Part shown: positions 36,967 through 45,585 of the stretch, one piece after another
Numbering within the stretch: the stretch's first letter is position 1
Layout of the letters: each line of letters begins with the position of its first letter
The notes under the pieces: model-generated
The model's input: only the letters and a program-made list of their open reading frames with translations
What the model was told of the DNA's origin: nothing
The model's database searches: none
Assembly: GCF_001618425.1 (NCBI RefSeq)
Contig: NZ_BDCU01000007.1
Coordinates: 1 to 46,432, forward strand
Length of the DNA stretch: 46,432 nucleotides
Direction: 5' to 3'
Source of the DNA: Nocardia fusca NBRC 14340
GTDB taxonomy: Bacteria > Actinomycetota > Actinomycetes > Mycobacteriales > Mycobacteriaceae
Translations under genes and position numbers: made by a program

Positions 36967-37821
36967 TCAGTGGGTGACGGTGGGCAGGGTGAAGGCGGCG
37001 GTACGCACCACATCGCCGTGCCGGAAATCCAGGAACAGGCGGTAGGTGCCGGGTCCGGGTACGGCGGTGTGGAAGGTGACGTCCGGGCCGGGCGCGGTCA
37101 CCCCGTCGCCGGGTTCGCCGTTCGGATGCACGTGGATATAGGCCAGATCACCGGCCCGCAGGATCACCAGATGACCGTAGGCGGCCAGGTAGGGCTGCAG
37201 ATCGGTGACCGGCTCGCCGTCCTTGCGCACGGTCAGCGTGAGCAGGCGACCTTCGCCGGGCACGAGATCGCCGTCGAGGCTCACCTCGTATCCGTCCACG
37301 ACCGCGGTGCGTGCGGCCGCCGGCACCGGCCGCGGGGCGTACTGCCCCGCCACCGCCAGATCCGCACCGAGGGTGAGGGTCTTGCCGAGCGCGCGCGGAG
37401 CGATATCGGCGAACACGCGGTAGGAACCCGCCTCCGGAAGGTTCAGCCGCACCGACCAGGTCCCGTCGGCGCCCAGCTCGGGGTGAACGTGCCAGAACCC
37501 GGTCAGTTCGCGCCGCACCACGATGAGATGCAGGTCGCGGTCGTGCAGGGCGGAGTACTCGGTGACCGGTTTCCCGTCCGGGCCCAGGACGCGGAACCGG
37601 AAGTCGATCTCACCCGCGCCGGTGATCGGCTCCGCCAACTCCAAGGTGTACCCGTCCTGGGTGATCTGGAGGCCGCCCGGCGCCGCACCGCCGTGTGCGG
37701 CGTGGTCTTGGTGCCCGGCGTGGGCGGCCGACGCCGTGTGCCCGGCGTGGTGGCCGTGTTCGGCGTGACCGGCATGAGCGGCGTGCTCGCCATGGTGATG
37801 GGCGTGAGTCCGAGTGGTCAT
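36967..37821 (-). CDS. His-rich metal-associated protein
   Basis: A 284-residue protein. The N-terminal ~45 residues are very His-rich (THAHHHGEHAAHAGHAEHGH...), a likely metal-binding tail. The rest is two beta-sandwich-like repeats: residues ~50-145, with EIDFRFRVLGPDGKPVTEYS, HLIVVRRELTGFWHVHPELG, and residues ~165-280, with HLVILRAGDLAYIHVHPNGE. Each ends in an H-x-HP motif that could bind copper. No signal peptide is evident, so a cytosolic buffer is as likely as a surface protein. ATG at 37821 with GAAGG upstream. Its promoter contains a perfect CsoR-like palindrome. Related proteins often sit in copper loci (family knowledge). Confidence 0.8.
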   Translation of the reverse strand: MTTRTHAHHHGEHAAHAGHAEHGHHAGHTASAAHAGHQDHAAHGGAAPGGLQITQDGYTLELAEPITGAGEIDFRFRVLGPDGKPVTEYSALHDRDLHLIVVRRELTGFWHVHPELGADGTWSVRLNLPEAGSYRVFADIAPRALGKTLTLGADLAVAGQYAPRPVPAAARTAVVDGYEVSLDGDLVPGEGRLLTLTVRKDGEPVTDLQPYLAAYGHLVILRAGDLAYIHVHPNGEPGDGVTAPGPDVTFHTAVPGPGTYRLFLDFRHGDVVRTAAFTLPTVTH

Positions 37822-37861
37822 TGTCGCGGCCTTCCGATCGTGTGTTGTGGTGACACCGAAG

Positions 37862-37890
37862 AACATAGTACCCCCCGGGGGTATATGCAA
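37862..37890 (-). promoter_or_regulatory. Promoter with CsoR-like operator in its spacer (His-rich gene)
   Basis: Minus-strand promoter: TTGCAT (37890-37885), 17-nt spacer, TATGTT (37867-37862). The spacer holds TACCCCC-C-GGGGGTA (37869-37883), a perfect 7-bp palindrome of the G/C-tract type recognised by CsoR/RcnR copper- or nickel-sensing repressors. Confidence 0.78.
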
Positions 37891-37950
37891 CCCATAGTCG
37901 GGGAACCGCATCGAGAGCGGGTCGGATCCATGCACCTATCAGGTCACCTA

Positions 37951-37981
37951 TTGACCGATACATACCCTAGGGGGGTATGGT
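37951..37981 (+). promoter_or_regulatory. Promoter with second CsoR-like operator (DHA2 MFS gene)
   Basis: TTGACC at 37951-37956 and TATGGT at 37976-37981, separated by 19 nt. The palindrome CATACCC-TAGGG-GGGTATG (37961-37979) fills the spacer and overlaps the -10 box. The over-long spacer is typical of promoters that need DNA distortion for activation, as in MerR systems. Confidence 0.7.
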
Positions 37982-38017
37982 AGCGACCCTGAACGGTTCC
38001 GGAAGGACGGAAATGTC

Positions 38018-39421
38018 ATGAGTACGCAGACGCGGACCACCACACGAAAGTGGTGGGCGCTGGCCGTAATCGCCGCCGCCCAATTCATGGTCATCATGGA
38101 CACATCGATCATCGGGATCGCCCTGCCGAAGATGCAGACCGATCTCGGGTTTTCCCAGGAGAATCTCACCTGGGTGTTCAACGCCTACGTCATCGCCTTC
38201 GGCGGGTTGCTGCTGCTCGGCGGGCGACTATCGGATCTGCTCGGTGCGCGGCGGGTGTTCGCCGCCGGATGGACGGTCCTGCTCGTAGGGTCCGTCATCG
38301 CGGGTGCGGCGGGCAATGTCGCGATCGAACTGGCCGGACGCGCGATCCAGGGTGGCGGCGCCGCCCTGATCGCCCCCTCGGCGCTGACCTTGCTGATGAT
38401 GCTGTTCGGCTCGACACCCGGAGAATTGACCAAGGCACTGGCCGTATACGGCGCGGCAGCCCCGGCCGGTGGCACCGCCGGAGTCTTCCTCGGCGGCGTC
38501 ATCACCGAATACATCAGCTGGCCCTGGGTTTTCTACATCAACATTCCGATCGCACTGCTGGCCCTGCTCGCGGTCCCCGCGCTCATGCCCGACGCACCGG
38601 CCCGTTCCGGTTCCGTCGATCTGCTCGGCTCGGTGACGGTCACGGCCGGTCTCGCCGCGGCCGTCTACGGCATCGTCCGAGCGCCGGAGGTCGGCTGGAC
38701 GTCGGGACAGACGTGGAGTGTCCTGGGCGCGGCCGCCGCACTGCTCGCCGCCTTCGTACTGATCCAGGCGCGGCGCCGGGAACCGCTGATGCGCCTCGGC
38801 ATCTTCGCCGCACCGAATCTCGCCGCCGCAAATATCGCCCAGCTGTTGCTCGGCGCGGCCTGGGTGCCGATGTGGTTCTTCCTGAACCTGTACCTGCAGC
38901 AGGTACTCGGCTACAGCGCCTTCCCCGCCGGCTCGGCCCTGCTGCCGATGACCACCCTGATCATGCTCGGCATGATCGTGCTGGCGCCCCGCGCCATGCA
39001 GCGGTTCGGCGTCAAGCCGATGATCGTGGCCGGGCTGACCGTGCTCGGGCTGGGTCTGGGGATCATGTCGCTGGTGCGTCCGACCGGGAACTTCTGGGTG
39101 GACGTCCTGCCGGCCTCACTGGTCGCGGCCGCCGGGATGTCACTGGCCTTCGTGCCGTCACTGGGCACCGCCATCTCCGCCGCCCGCCCCGAGGAGGGCG
39201 GCCTGGCCTCGGGCATCGTCAATGTGAGCTACCAGGTCGGCTCCGCACTGGGCCTGGCGGCCATGACCGCGGTCGCCGCCTCCTTCGGTGCCGACCGCAT
39301 CGACAGCCTGCCGGACCTCACCAACGGGTTCTCGGCGGCATTCATCGGCGCGGCCGTCATCGCCCTCACCGGCGCCGCCGTCACGGCGGCGACCATGCGC
39401 CGCACCGAACCGGCGTCGTAG
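38018..39421 (+). CDS. MFS transporter, DHA2 (EmrB/QacA-like) family
   Basis: A 467-residue efflux-type transporter with about 14 predicted membrane segments. Seen: QFMVIMDTSIIGIALPKMQ (motif D1-like), GGRLSDLLGARRVF (motif A), and GGTAGVFLGGVITEYISWPW with WVFYINIPIALLAL (motif C region). ATG at 38018. It forms an apparent operon with the HMA chaperone gene 50 nt downstream and is read from a CsoR-like promoter. Drug efflux is the usual role of the family; metal-complex export is an inference from context. Confidence 0.92.
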   Translation: MSTQTRTTTRKWWALAVIAAAQFMVIMDTSIIGIALPKMQTDLGFSQENLTWVFNAYVIAFGGLLLLGGRLSDLLGARRVFAAGWTVLLVGSVIAGAAGNVAIELAGRAIQGGGAALIAPSALTLLMMLFGSTPGELTKALAVYGAAAPAGGTAGVFLGGVITEYISWPWVFYINIPIALLALLAVPALMPDAPARSGSVDLLGSVTVTAGLAAAVYGIVRAPEVGWTSGQTWSVLGAAAALLAAFVLIQARRREPLMRLGIFAAPNLAAANIAQLLLGAAWVPMWFFLNLYLQQVLGYSAFPAGSALLPMTTLIMLGMIVLAPRAMQRFGVKPMIVAGLTVLGLGLGIMSLVRPTGNFWVDVLPASLVAAAGMSLAFVPSLGTAISAARPEEGGLASGIVNVSYQVGSALGLAAMTAVAASFGADRIDSLPDLTNGFSAAFIGAAVIALTGAAVTAATMRRTEPAS

Positions 39422-39471
39422 CCGGTCGGTACAACGATCGAATTCCATTGACCAAGAAGGAAAACAGCGAG

Positions 39472-39678
39472 ATGAACACGACAACGCTCAACGTCACCGG
39501 GATGACCTGCGGCTGCTGCGCCGGCAAAGTACGCGACAAGGTCGGCCGGATCGCGGGCGTCCGGACAGTCGACGTGGATGTGGCCGGAGGTCTGGTCACC
39601 ATCACCGCCACGGAGCCGATCCGCCGAGAGGCGGTCGCCACCGCGGTTGAGGAGGCAGGTTTCCACCTCGCCGAGTGA
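39472..39678 (+). CDS. copZ: Heavy-metal-associated (HMA) domain copper chaperone
   Basis: A 68-residue CopZ/Atx1-like protein. NVTGMTCGCCAGKVRDKV carries the CxxC metal site (CGCC); the ferredoxin-like ending EEAGFHLAE is complete. CGCC in place of the common CxHC type leaves three cysteines close together. ATG at 39472; GAAGGAAAAC lies upstream. It follows the DHA2 MFS gene, linking that transporter to metal handling. No P-type ATPase is nearby. Confidence 0.9.
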   Translation: MNTTTLNVTGMTCGCCAGKVRDKVGRIAGVRTVDVDVAGGLVTITATEPIRREAVATAVEEAGFHLAE

Positions 39679-39690
39679 ACACGAGCGACG

Positions 39691-39732
39691 ACCCGGTGCC
39701 ATCCGCCCGAACGCCGACGGGAGGCACCGGGT
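39691..39732. terminator. Hairpin after the HMA chaperone gene
   Basis: Perfect 10-bp stem ACCCGGTGCC (39691-39700) / GGCACCGGGT (39723-39732) with a 22-nt loop, 12 nt after the stop codon. No U-tract beyond TTGTT. The remaining stretch to 39948 holds nothing convincing. Confidence 0.6.
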
Positions 39733-39948
39733 TGTTCGATGCCACGGGCACACCGGCGAAGCATCCGCATCCGCCGGCCATCGCCAAGTGGGCACGTATC
39801 GTTGTGCGTCGCCGCTGCCACCGCACCGACGACGAGCGGTCCCAAGTTGTCGAAGCGAGGAGGCCGAGGATGTCGACGGTGACATGTCGGCTCCGTCCCA
39901 GGGGCAGATGCGGGCATCGTCGCCGCACCACACCAAAGGAGGCCTGAC

Positions 39949-40389
39949 ATGGCGATTCAACGTATGGACAACGTCCTGATCGTGGTCGAGGACCTGGACG
40001 CGGTCATCGCGTTCTTCGTCGAACTCGGTATGGAACTGGAGGGCAAAGGCCCACTCGACTGGCGTGGCGCGGAACGCGTCATCGGGCTCGACGACGTCCT
40101 ACAGGACGTCGCCATGCTGCGAATCCCGGACGGCCCCGGCCGAATCGAGCTGGCGAAGTTCCACAGGCCGAAGGCCATCACCCCCGAGCCGAAAGACGCA
40201 CCGGCGAACACGCTGGGTATCCGGCGCATCATGTTCGCCGTCGACGACATCGACGAAGTCATCGACCGCCTGCGCAACCACGGCGCCGAACTCGTCGGCG
40301 AGGTGGTGCAATACGAGAACATCTATCGGCTCTGTTATGTCCGTGGCCCCGAGAACATCATCGTAGGGTTGGCCGAACAGCTCACCTGA
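39949..40389 (+). CDS. VOC/glyoxalase superfamily protein
   Basis: A 146-residue paired beta-alpha-beta-beta-beta protein. QRMDNVLIVVEDLDAVIAFF begins the first module and IRRIMFAVDDIDEVIDRLRN the second; YVRGPENIIVGLAEQ closes it. In the first module the usual metal His is replaced (MDNV for xxHV), so it may not be a canonical glyoxalase. ATG at 39949 with AAAGGAGG upstream. Confidence 0.9.
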   Translation: MAIQRMDNVLIVVEDLDAVIAFFVELGMELEGKGPLDWRGAERVIGLDDVLQDVAMLRIPDGPGRIELAKFHRPKAITPEPKDAPANTLGIRRIMFAVDDIDEVIDRLRNHGAELVGEVVQYENIYRLCYVRGPENIIVGLAEQLT

Positions 40390-40500
40390 AAATTGCCGCG
40401 GGGCGCCATCACAGGGTTCGGCCCGTCGAGCGCCTCCGAAGCCTTCGTAGAAGGTCCGCCGCCGGCAGGTAACCCCGCCCGCGCGGACCGGAGACCAAGA

Positions 40501-40530
40501 AGGCCCTTCCCTACAACCGGGAAAGGGCCT
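40501..40530 (-). terminator. Hairpin terminator downstream of tRNA-Thr
   Basis: AGGCCCTTCCC / GGGAAAGGGCCT with one bulged base and a 7-nt loop; on the minus strand it is followed by TCTTGG. It lies 6 nt beyond the tRNA 3' end. Confidence 0.75.
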
Positions 40531-40536
40531 CTGACC

Positions 40537-40612
40537 TGGAGCCGCCTAGGAGAATCGAACTCCTGACCTTTTCATTACGAGTGAAGCGCTCTACCGACTG
40601 AGCTAAGGCGGC
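40537..40612 (-). tRNA. tRNA-Thr (anticodon CGT)
   Basis: Read on the minus strand: acceptor GCCGCCT pairs with AGGCGGC, followed by T and an encoded CCA. D arm GCTCAGTCGGTAGAGC, anticodon loop CTCGTAA giving anticodon CGT (reads ACG), T arm AGGAG-TTCGATT-CTCCT. The stem base pair next to the variable side is a C/A mismatch. 76 nt including CCA. Confidence 0.95.
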
Positions 40613-40630
40613 GTGCCTTTCGGCGTGGCG

Positions 40631-40660
40631 AGTCTATCGTCTCCGACCTGGTAACGCGAA
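40631..40660 (-). promoter_or_regulatory. Possible tRNA-Thr promoter
   Basis: On the minus strand, TTCGCG (40660-40655), 18-nt spacer, TAGACT (40636-40631), about 18 nt upstream of the mature tRNA 5' end. The match to consensus is only moderate. Confidence 0.35.
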
Positions 40661-40669
40661 AACGGCTGG

Positions 40670-41866
40670 TCAGGAGGTTTGTGCGATGAGGGTGGCGGCC
40701 ATGGCGGCCACCGCGAAACGGGGCTTGACGTTCCGGTCGAGGGCTGCGCGGCAGGCGAGGACGGCGTCGATCGAGCGGAGGAGGCCCTCGGGACGGACTC
40801 GTTTGGCCAGATCGCGGGCGCGGTCGGCCATATCGGGGTGGGTCATGGTGATACCGGCGGGGTCGCCGAAGGCGATGGCGAGGGCGTCGCGGTAGAGGCC
40901 GGCGATATCGAGGAGGGCGCGGTCGAGGGCGTCGCGGCCGGTGCGGGTGGCGCGGGATTTCTGGCGGCGTTCGAGGTCCTTGAGGACACCGGCCGAGCCG
41001 CGGGTGGCACCGGCGGCGCCTTTACCGGTGCCGCCGGCACCGAGGGCGGTGGCGAGTTCGTCGCGTTCGCGTTCGTCGCGTTCGGCGCTGAGCTGTTTCG
41101 CCTCGTCTTCGGCGGCCTTCACCAGTTCGTCGGCGGCGAGGTAGGCGGTGCCGCGGGTTACCGCGGTCACGACGTCCAGGGCGCGACGGCGGCGGGCGCG
41201 GGCCTCGTCGTCGGTGGCGAGGCGGCGGGCGCGGCCGATATGCCCGCCGCTCACCGCGGCCGCCCAGTCGGCCGTCTCCGGATCGAGGCCGTCGTGTTCG
41301 CGCAAGACCTGGGCAATCGCCGGAGCAGCGGGGGTGATCAGGTGAACATGCCGGCAACGGGAGCGCAGGGTGACGGAGATGTCCTCCGGATCCACCGAAG
41401 GGGCGCACAGCAGGAACACGGTCCGCTCGGGCGGCTCTTCCACCACCTTGAGCAGTACGTTGCCCGCGGCTTCGGTGAGCCGGTCGGCGTCCTCGATCAC
41501 CACCACCTGCCAGCGGCCGGTGCTGGGGCGCCGGGCCGCGATCTGGACGATCCCGCGCATCTCCTTGGTGGAGATGCTCAGGCCCTCGGGGACCACCCGG
41601 CGGACATCGCCGTGCGTGCCGGCCATGGTGGTGGTGCAGGCGTGACATCGGCCGCACCCGGGCTGTTCGGGATCGGTGCACTGCAGCGCGGCCGCGAAGC
41701 ACAGCGCGGCGACCTCGCGACCGGACCCGGGTGGGCCCGTGAACAGCCACGAATGCGTCATGACGCCCTCGGCCACACCGGATCGGCCGGCGACCGCGGC
41801 GGCGGTCAGATCGGCGGTCACCGAATCCTGACCCACGAGACGCTCGAAGACACCCACCACGCTCAC
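40670..41866 (-). CDS. holB: DNA polymerase III delta' subunit
   Basis: Clamp-loader subunit of 398 residues. VFERLVGQDSVTADL start, P-loop-like GPPGSGREVAA (without the GKT lysine, as in non-hydrolysing delta'), zinc-binding cysteines in QCTDPEQPGCGRCHACTT, VVIEDADRLTEAAGNVLLK and EEPPERTVFLLCA, with sensor residues in ISVTLRSRC. A charged insert (~residues 265-300) is lineage-specific. GTG or ATG at 41866 (MSVVGVF). In mycobacteria also a near neighbour of topA. Confidence 0.93.
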   Translation of the reverse strand: MSVVGVFERLVGQDSVTADLTAAAVAGRSGVAEGVMTHSWLFTGPPGSGREVAALCFAAALQCTDPEQPGCGRCHACTTTMAGTHGDVRRVVPEGLSISTKEMRGIVQIAARRPSTGRWQVVVIEDADRLTEAAGNVLLKVVEEPPERTVFLLCAPSVDPEDISVTLRSRCRHVHLITPAAPAIAQVLREHDGLDPETADWAAAVSGGHIGRARRLATDDEARARRRRALDVVTAVTRGTAYLAADELVKAAEDEAKQLSAERDERERDELATALGAGGTGKGAAGATRGSAGVLKDLERRQKSRATRTGRDALDRALLDIAGLYRDALAIAFGDPAGITMTHPDMADRARDLAKRVRPEGLLRSIDAVLACRAALDRNVKPRFAVAAMAATLIAQTS

Positions 41867-41965
41867 ACCCTAATACGCTCGACCGGCCACGACCGGCCAC
41901 CGGGGCACACCGGTACGAGTGCTCCCCACGGTTCTGCTCTCGGCTGCCGGAATTCCCCGGCCGGA

Positions 41966-42472
41966 CTACCCGGCGCGCTGCGCGGTGGTGTTCGCCCCGT
42001 CCAATTGTTCGCGGATGATATCGGCGTGTCCGCTGTGGTGGGCGATCTCACGGAGGATGTGCAGGACCAGGAACCGCGCGGACCACCACACACGGCCGGG
42101 TACCCACGGGTTGGTGGGCGTGGGAATCGACGCGTCCAGATCGTCCACGGCGCGGACGAGCTCGGTGGTGTTCGCGGCGACGCGCTCCCATTCGGCGAGC
42201 AGACCGGCGACCGTCTCGTCGTCGCCGATGACGTATTCGCCCGCGTAGTCCTCGAGTTTCGTTTCGGCGTTCTCGTCCCGCTCGACCAGCACCTTCGTCC
42301 AATCCCGCTCACAGCGGATGATGTGGTGCAACAGGCCACCGAGGGTCAGTTCGCTGGCGGTGGTCCGCTGTCGCGCCTGCTCATCGTCGATACCTCGCAG
42401 CGTTATCCGGAACATCTCACGCTGTTCGTCGAGCAGTTGGACGAGATCTTCGCGTTCCCGGCTACCGGGCAT
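41966..42472 (-). CDS. DinB/DUF664 family protein
   Basis: A 168-residue four-helix-bundle protein. LGGLLHHIIRCERDWTKVL, and REIAHHSGHADIIREQLDG near the C-terminus supply His residues at the metal positions of the DinB-like family, some members of which use mycothiol. ATG at 42472. It sits between topA and holB, where mycobacteria carry an adenylate cyclase gene. Function unknown. Confidence 0.9.
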   Translation of the reverse strand: MPGSREREDLVQLLDEQREMFRITLRGIDDEQARQRTTASELTLGGLLHHIIRCERDWTKVLVERDENAETKLEDYAGEYVIGDDETVAGLLAEWERVAANTTELVRAVDDLDASIPTPTNPWVPGRVWWSARFLVLHILREIAHHSGHADIIREQLDGANTTAQRAG

Positions 42473-42541
42473 CGGCGCTCCTTGTCATCGGACGGTACTC
42501 GCGCGCGACGTTACTGCGACGGTCCGACAGACAACCGCTGT

Positions 42542-45457
42542 CTAGTCTTCGCTCTGGGAAGACGACCGGCTCGCGGACTGCTTCGCCGGGGCCTTTTTGG
42601 CGGGAGTCTTCTTGGCCGCGGTCTTCTTCGCGGCCGCTTTCGCGGTGGTCGTCTTCTTCGCCGCGGTGGTGGTCTTCTTGGCGGCGGCCTTCTTGGCCGG
42701 GGCCTTCTTCGCGGTCTTCTTGGCCGCCTTCTTCACCGGACCGCGCGCCCGCCGGTCGGCCAGCAGTTCGGAAGCGCGTTCGTCGGTGATGGACTCCACT
42801 TCGTCGCCCTTGCGGAGGCTGGCGTTGGTCTCACCGTCGGTCACATAGGGCCCGAAGCGCCCGTCCTTGATGACCATCGGCTTCCCGGTGGCGGAATCGT
42901 TGCCGAGTTCCCGGAGCGGCGCGGCTGCCGCGGCCTGTCTACCTCTGCGTTTGGGTTCGGCATAGAGCTTGAGGGCCTCGTCGAGAGTCACATTGAAGAT
43001 CTGGTCCTCGGTGGCCAGCGACCGCGAATCGGTGCCCTTCTTCAGATACGGCCCGTACCGGCCGTTCTGCGCGGTGATCTCCTCGCCGGAGGCCGGGTCG
43101 TTGCCGACCACGCGCGGCAGCGACAGCAGTTTCAACGCGTCCTCGAGCGTGACCGTGGCCGGGTCCATCGATTTGAACAGCGACCCGGTGCGCGGTTTCG
43201 GCGCGTTCTTCTTCGCGGTCTTCTTGGCCGCCTGGTCCTCTTCGGGCTCCGGCAGGATCTCGGTGACGTAGGGGCCGAAACGTCCTTCCTTGACCACGAT
43301 TTCGTGACCGTTGCCCGGGTCGTTGCCCAGAGTGCGGCCCTCCTGCGGAGTGGAGAAGAGTTTTTCCGCCACCTCCGGGGTGAGTTCGTCGGGCGGCAGG
43401 TCATCGGGGAGATTCGCGCGCTGGGAGGTCGGCTCGGCATCCGGCTTGTCGGGGTCGGCGACCATACGTTCCAGGTACGGCCCGTACCGGCCGACCCGCA
43501 CCATCACATCGCGACCCGCGTCGTCGCTGAAGAGTTTGATGGAGTTGATCAGGCGGGCATCGATATCGTCGAGCCGCTCCCCGACCATCCGCTTCAGACC
43601 GCCGGACCGCGCGACCGAGCCCTCGGCACCGTCGTCACCACCGAAGTAAAAGCTGGACAACCAGTTTCCGCGCTGCGCCCGGCCGCCGGCGATGGCGTCC
43701 AGATCGTCTTCCATGGCGGCGGTGAAATCGAAATCGACCAGACGGCCGAAGTACTGTTCCAGCAGCCCGGTCACCGAGAAGGCCACCCAGGACGGCACCA
43801 GCGCGCTACCGCGTTTGTAGACGTACCCGCGGTCCAGGATGGTCTTGATGATCGACGAATAGGTGGACGGCCGCCCGATGCCGAGTTCCTCCAGCGATTT
43901 GATCAGCGAGGCCTCGGTGTAGCGGGCGGGCGGGTTGGTGCTGTGCCCGTCGGGATTCAACTCGACGGCGGTGACGCCCTCGCCCTCGGCGAGCTGCGGC
44001 AACCGGGTCTCGGCGTCGTCGGACTGGCCGCCGGCCTCCTCGTCGACACTTTCCACATAGGCCTTCAGGAAGCCTGGGAAGGTGATGGTGCGACCCGAGG
44101 CGGAGAACACGCATTCCTCGCCGGTGCCGGCGGTGCCGGTGATCCGCAGGGTGAGGGTGGTGCCCCTGGCGTCGGCCATCTGCGAGGCGACGGTGCGCTG
44201 CCAGATCAGCTCGTAGAGCCGGAACTCGTCGTTGTCCAGCCGCGCGTGCAGCTGGCCCGGGGTGGCGAAGGTGTCACCCGCGGGACGGATGGCCTCGTGC
44301 GCTTCCTGCGCGTTCTTCACCTTCCGGGTGTACTGCCGAGCAGTGGGATGCACGAATTCGGCACCGTAGAGCTGGGTGGCCTGGGTGCGCGCGGCATTGA
44401 TCGCCGACTCCGACAGCGTGGTCGAGTCGGTACGCATATAGGTGATGTAGCCGTTCTCATACAACCGCTGCGCGGTGCGCATTGTGCGTTCCGAGGTGAA
44501 CCGCAGCTTGCGACCGGCCTCCTGCTGCAGCGTGGAGGTCATGAACGGCGCATACGGTTTGCGGGTGTAGGGCTTGGACTCGGCGGAGGTCACCACCAGA
44601 TCGGCGCCGTGCAGGGCCTCGGCGAGGCGGCGGGCCCGGGCCTCGTCCAGGACCAGCGCCCGGGAATCGGCCTTGAGCCGGCCGTCGGACCCGAAATCGC
44701 GGCCGGTGGCGACCCGCGAGCCGTCCACGTCGACGAGGCGAGCGGAGAAGACCCGAGGATTGGCGGAGTCGGCTTCGCCGCCGGCATCCAGTCTCGCGGC
44801 GATATCCCAGTACTCCGCCGACCGGAACGCCATCCGTTCCCGCTCGCGCTGCACGATCACCCGGGTCGCCACGGACTGCACCCGGCCCGCCGACAACCGC
44901 GGCATGACCTTCTTCCACAGCACCGGACTGACCTCGTAGCCGTACAGCCGGTCCAGGATGCGCCGGGTTTCCTGCGCGTCGACCAGGTCGTTGTCCAGGT
45001 CGCGGGTGTCGGCGGCGGCCGCGCGGATCGCCGGCTCGGTGATCTCGTGGAAGACCATCCGCCGGACCGGCACCTTCGGCTTCAGTGTCTCCAGCAGATG
45101 CCAGGCGATGGCCTCGCCCTCGCGGTCGGGGTCGGTGGCCAGATACAGCTCGTCGGCGTCGGCCAGCAGACCCTTGAGTTCGGTGACCTTGCCCTTCTTC
45201 TCCGGGCTGACGACATAGATGGGTTCGAAGTCGTTGTTGACGTCCACCCCGAGCCGCGCCCAGTCCTGGCCCTTGTACTTGGCCGGGACATCGGCCGCAC
45301 CGCGCGGCAGATCACGGATATGGCCGACAGATGCCTCGACCGTATAGTCCCGCCCCAGGTAGGGCGCGATTTTGCGGGCCTTCGTCGGGGATTCGACGAT
45401 GACGAGACGACGCACGGGACGACCCGCCTCGGCTGCGTTTCGGTCTCGTGTTGCCAC
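42542..45457 (-). CDS. topA: DNA topoisomerase I
   Basis: Type IA topoisomerase of 971 residues that relaxes negative supercoils. Toprim start RRLVIVESPTKARKIAPYLG, ATDPDREGEAIAWHL, and the active-site Tyr in NGYITYMRTDSTTLSE. Four actinobacterial C-terminal repeats of the G(R/K)(Y/F)GPY type follow (GRYGPYLERM, GRFGPYVTEI, GRYGPYLKKG, GRFGPYVTDG), then a Lys/Ala tail (KKTAKKAPAKKAAAKKTT) binding DNA, as in mycobacteria. GTG at 45457 with AAAGGGA upstream. Confidence 0.97.
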   Translation of the reverse strand: MATRDRNAAEAGRPVRRLVIVESPTKARKIAPYLGRDYTVEASVGHIRDLPRGAADVPAKYKGQDWARLGVDVNNDFEPIYVVSPEKKGKVTELKGLLADADELYLATDPDREGEAIAWHLLETLKPKVPVRRMVFHEITEPAIRAAAADTRDLDNDLVDAQETRRILDRLYGYEVSPVLWKKVMPRLSAGRVQSVATRVIVQRERERMAFRSAEYWDIAARLDAGGEADSANPRVFSARLVDVDGSRVATGRDFGSDGRLKADSRALVLDEARARRLAEALHGADLVVTSAESKPYTRKPYAPFMTSTLQQEAGRKLRFTSERTMRTAQRLYENGYITYMRTDSTTLSESAINAARTQATQLYGAEFVHPTARQYTRKVKNAQEAHEAIRPAGDTFATPGQLHARLDNDEFRLYELIWQRTVASQMADARGTTLTLRITGTAGTGEECVFSASGRTITFPGFLKAYVESVDEEAGGQSDDAETRLPQLAEGEGVTAVELNPDGHSTNPPARYTEASLIKSLEELGIGRPSTYSSIIKTILDRGYVYKRGSALVPSWVAFSVTGLLEQYFGRLVDFDFTAAMEDDLDAIAGGRAQRGNWLSSFYFGGDDGAEGSVARSGGLKRMVGERLDDIDARLINSIKLFSDDAGRDVMVRVGRYGPYLERMVADPDKPDAEPTSQRANLPDDLPPDELTPEVAEKLFSTPQEGRTLGNDPGNGHEIVVKEGRFGPYVTEILPEPEEDQAAKKTAKKNAPKPRTGSLFKSMDPATVTLEDALKLLSLPRVVGNDPASGEEITAQNGRYGPYLKKGTDSRSLATEDQIFNVTLDEALKLYAEPKRRGRQAAAAAPLRELGNDSATGKPMVIKDGRFGPYVTDGETNASLRKGDEVESITDERASELLADRRARGPVKKAAKKTAKKAPAKKAAAKKTTTAAKKTTTAKAAAKKTAAKKTPAKKAPAKQSASRSSSQSED

Positions 45458-45556
45458 CGGTGAATCCCTTTCCTTCTCGACCCGCTGAACACTGCTCGGT
45501 ACGCAGGACGCGGCTGATTGAGCAGATGGTGACGCCTTACATCACCACCAGTCACG

Positions 45557-45585
45557 TTTATACCTCGACGCCGCGCGTGGTCGAA
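45557..45585 (-). promoter_or_regulatory. Probable topA promoter
   Basis: On the minus strand TTCGAC (45585-45580), 17-nt spacer, TATAAA (45562-45557), about 100 nt upstream of the topA start, in a locally AT-rich island. Confidence 0.6.

Noticed and set aside
40679..45463. Plus-strand open frame of 1594 codons opposite holB, DinB and topA
   Set aside because: An antisense frame produced by high GC over three clear genes; Gly/Asp/His-rich without domains.
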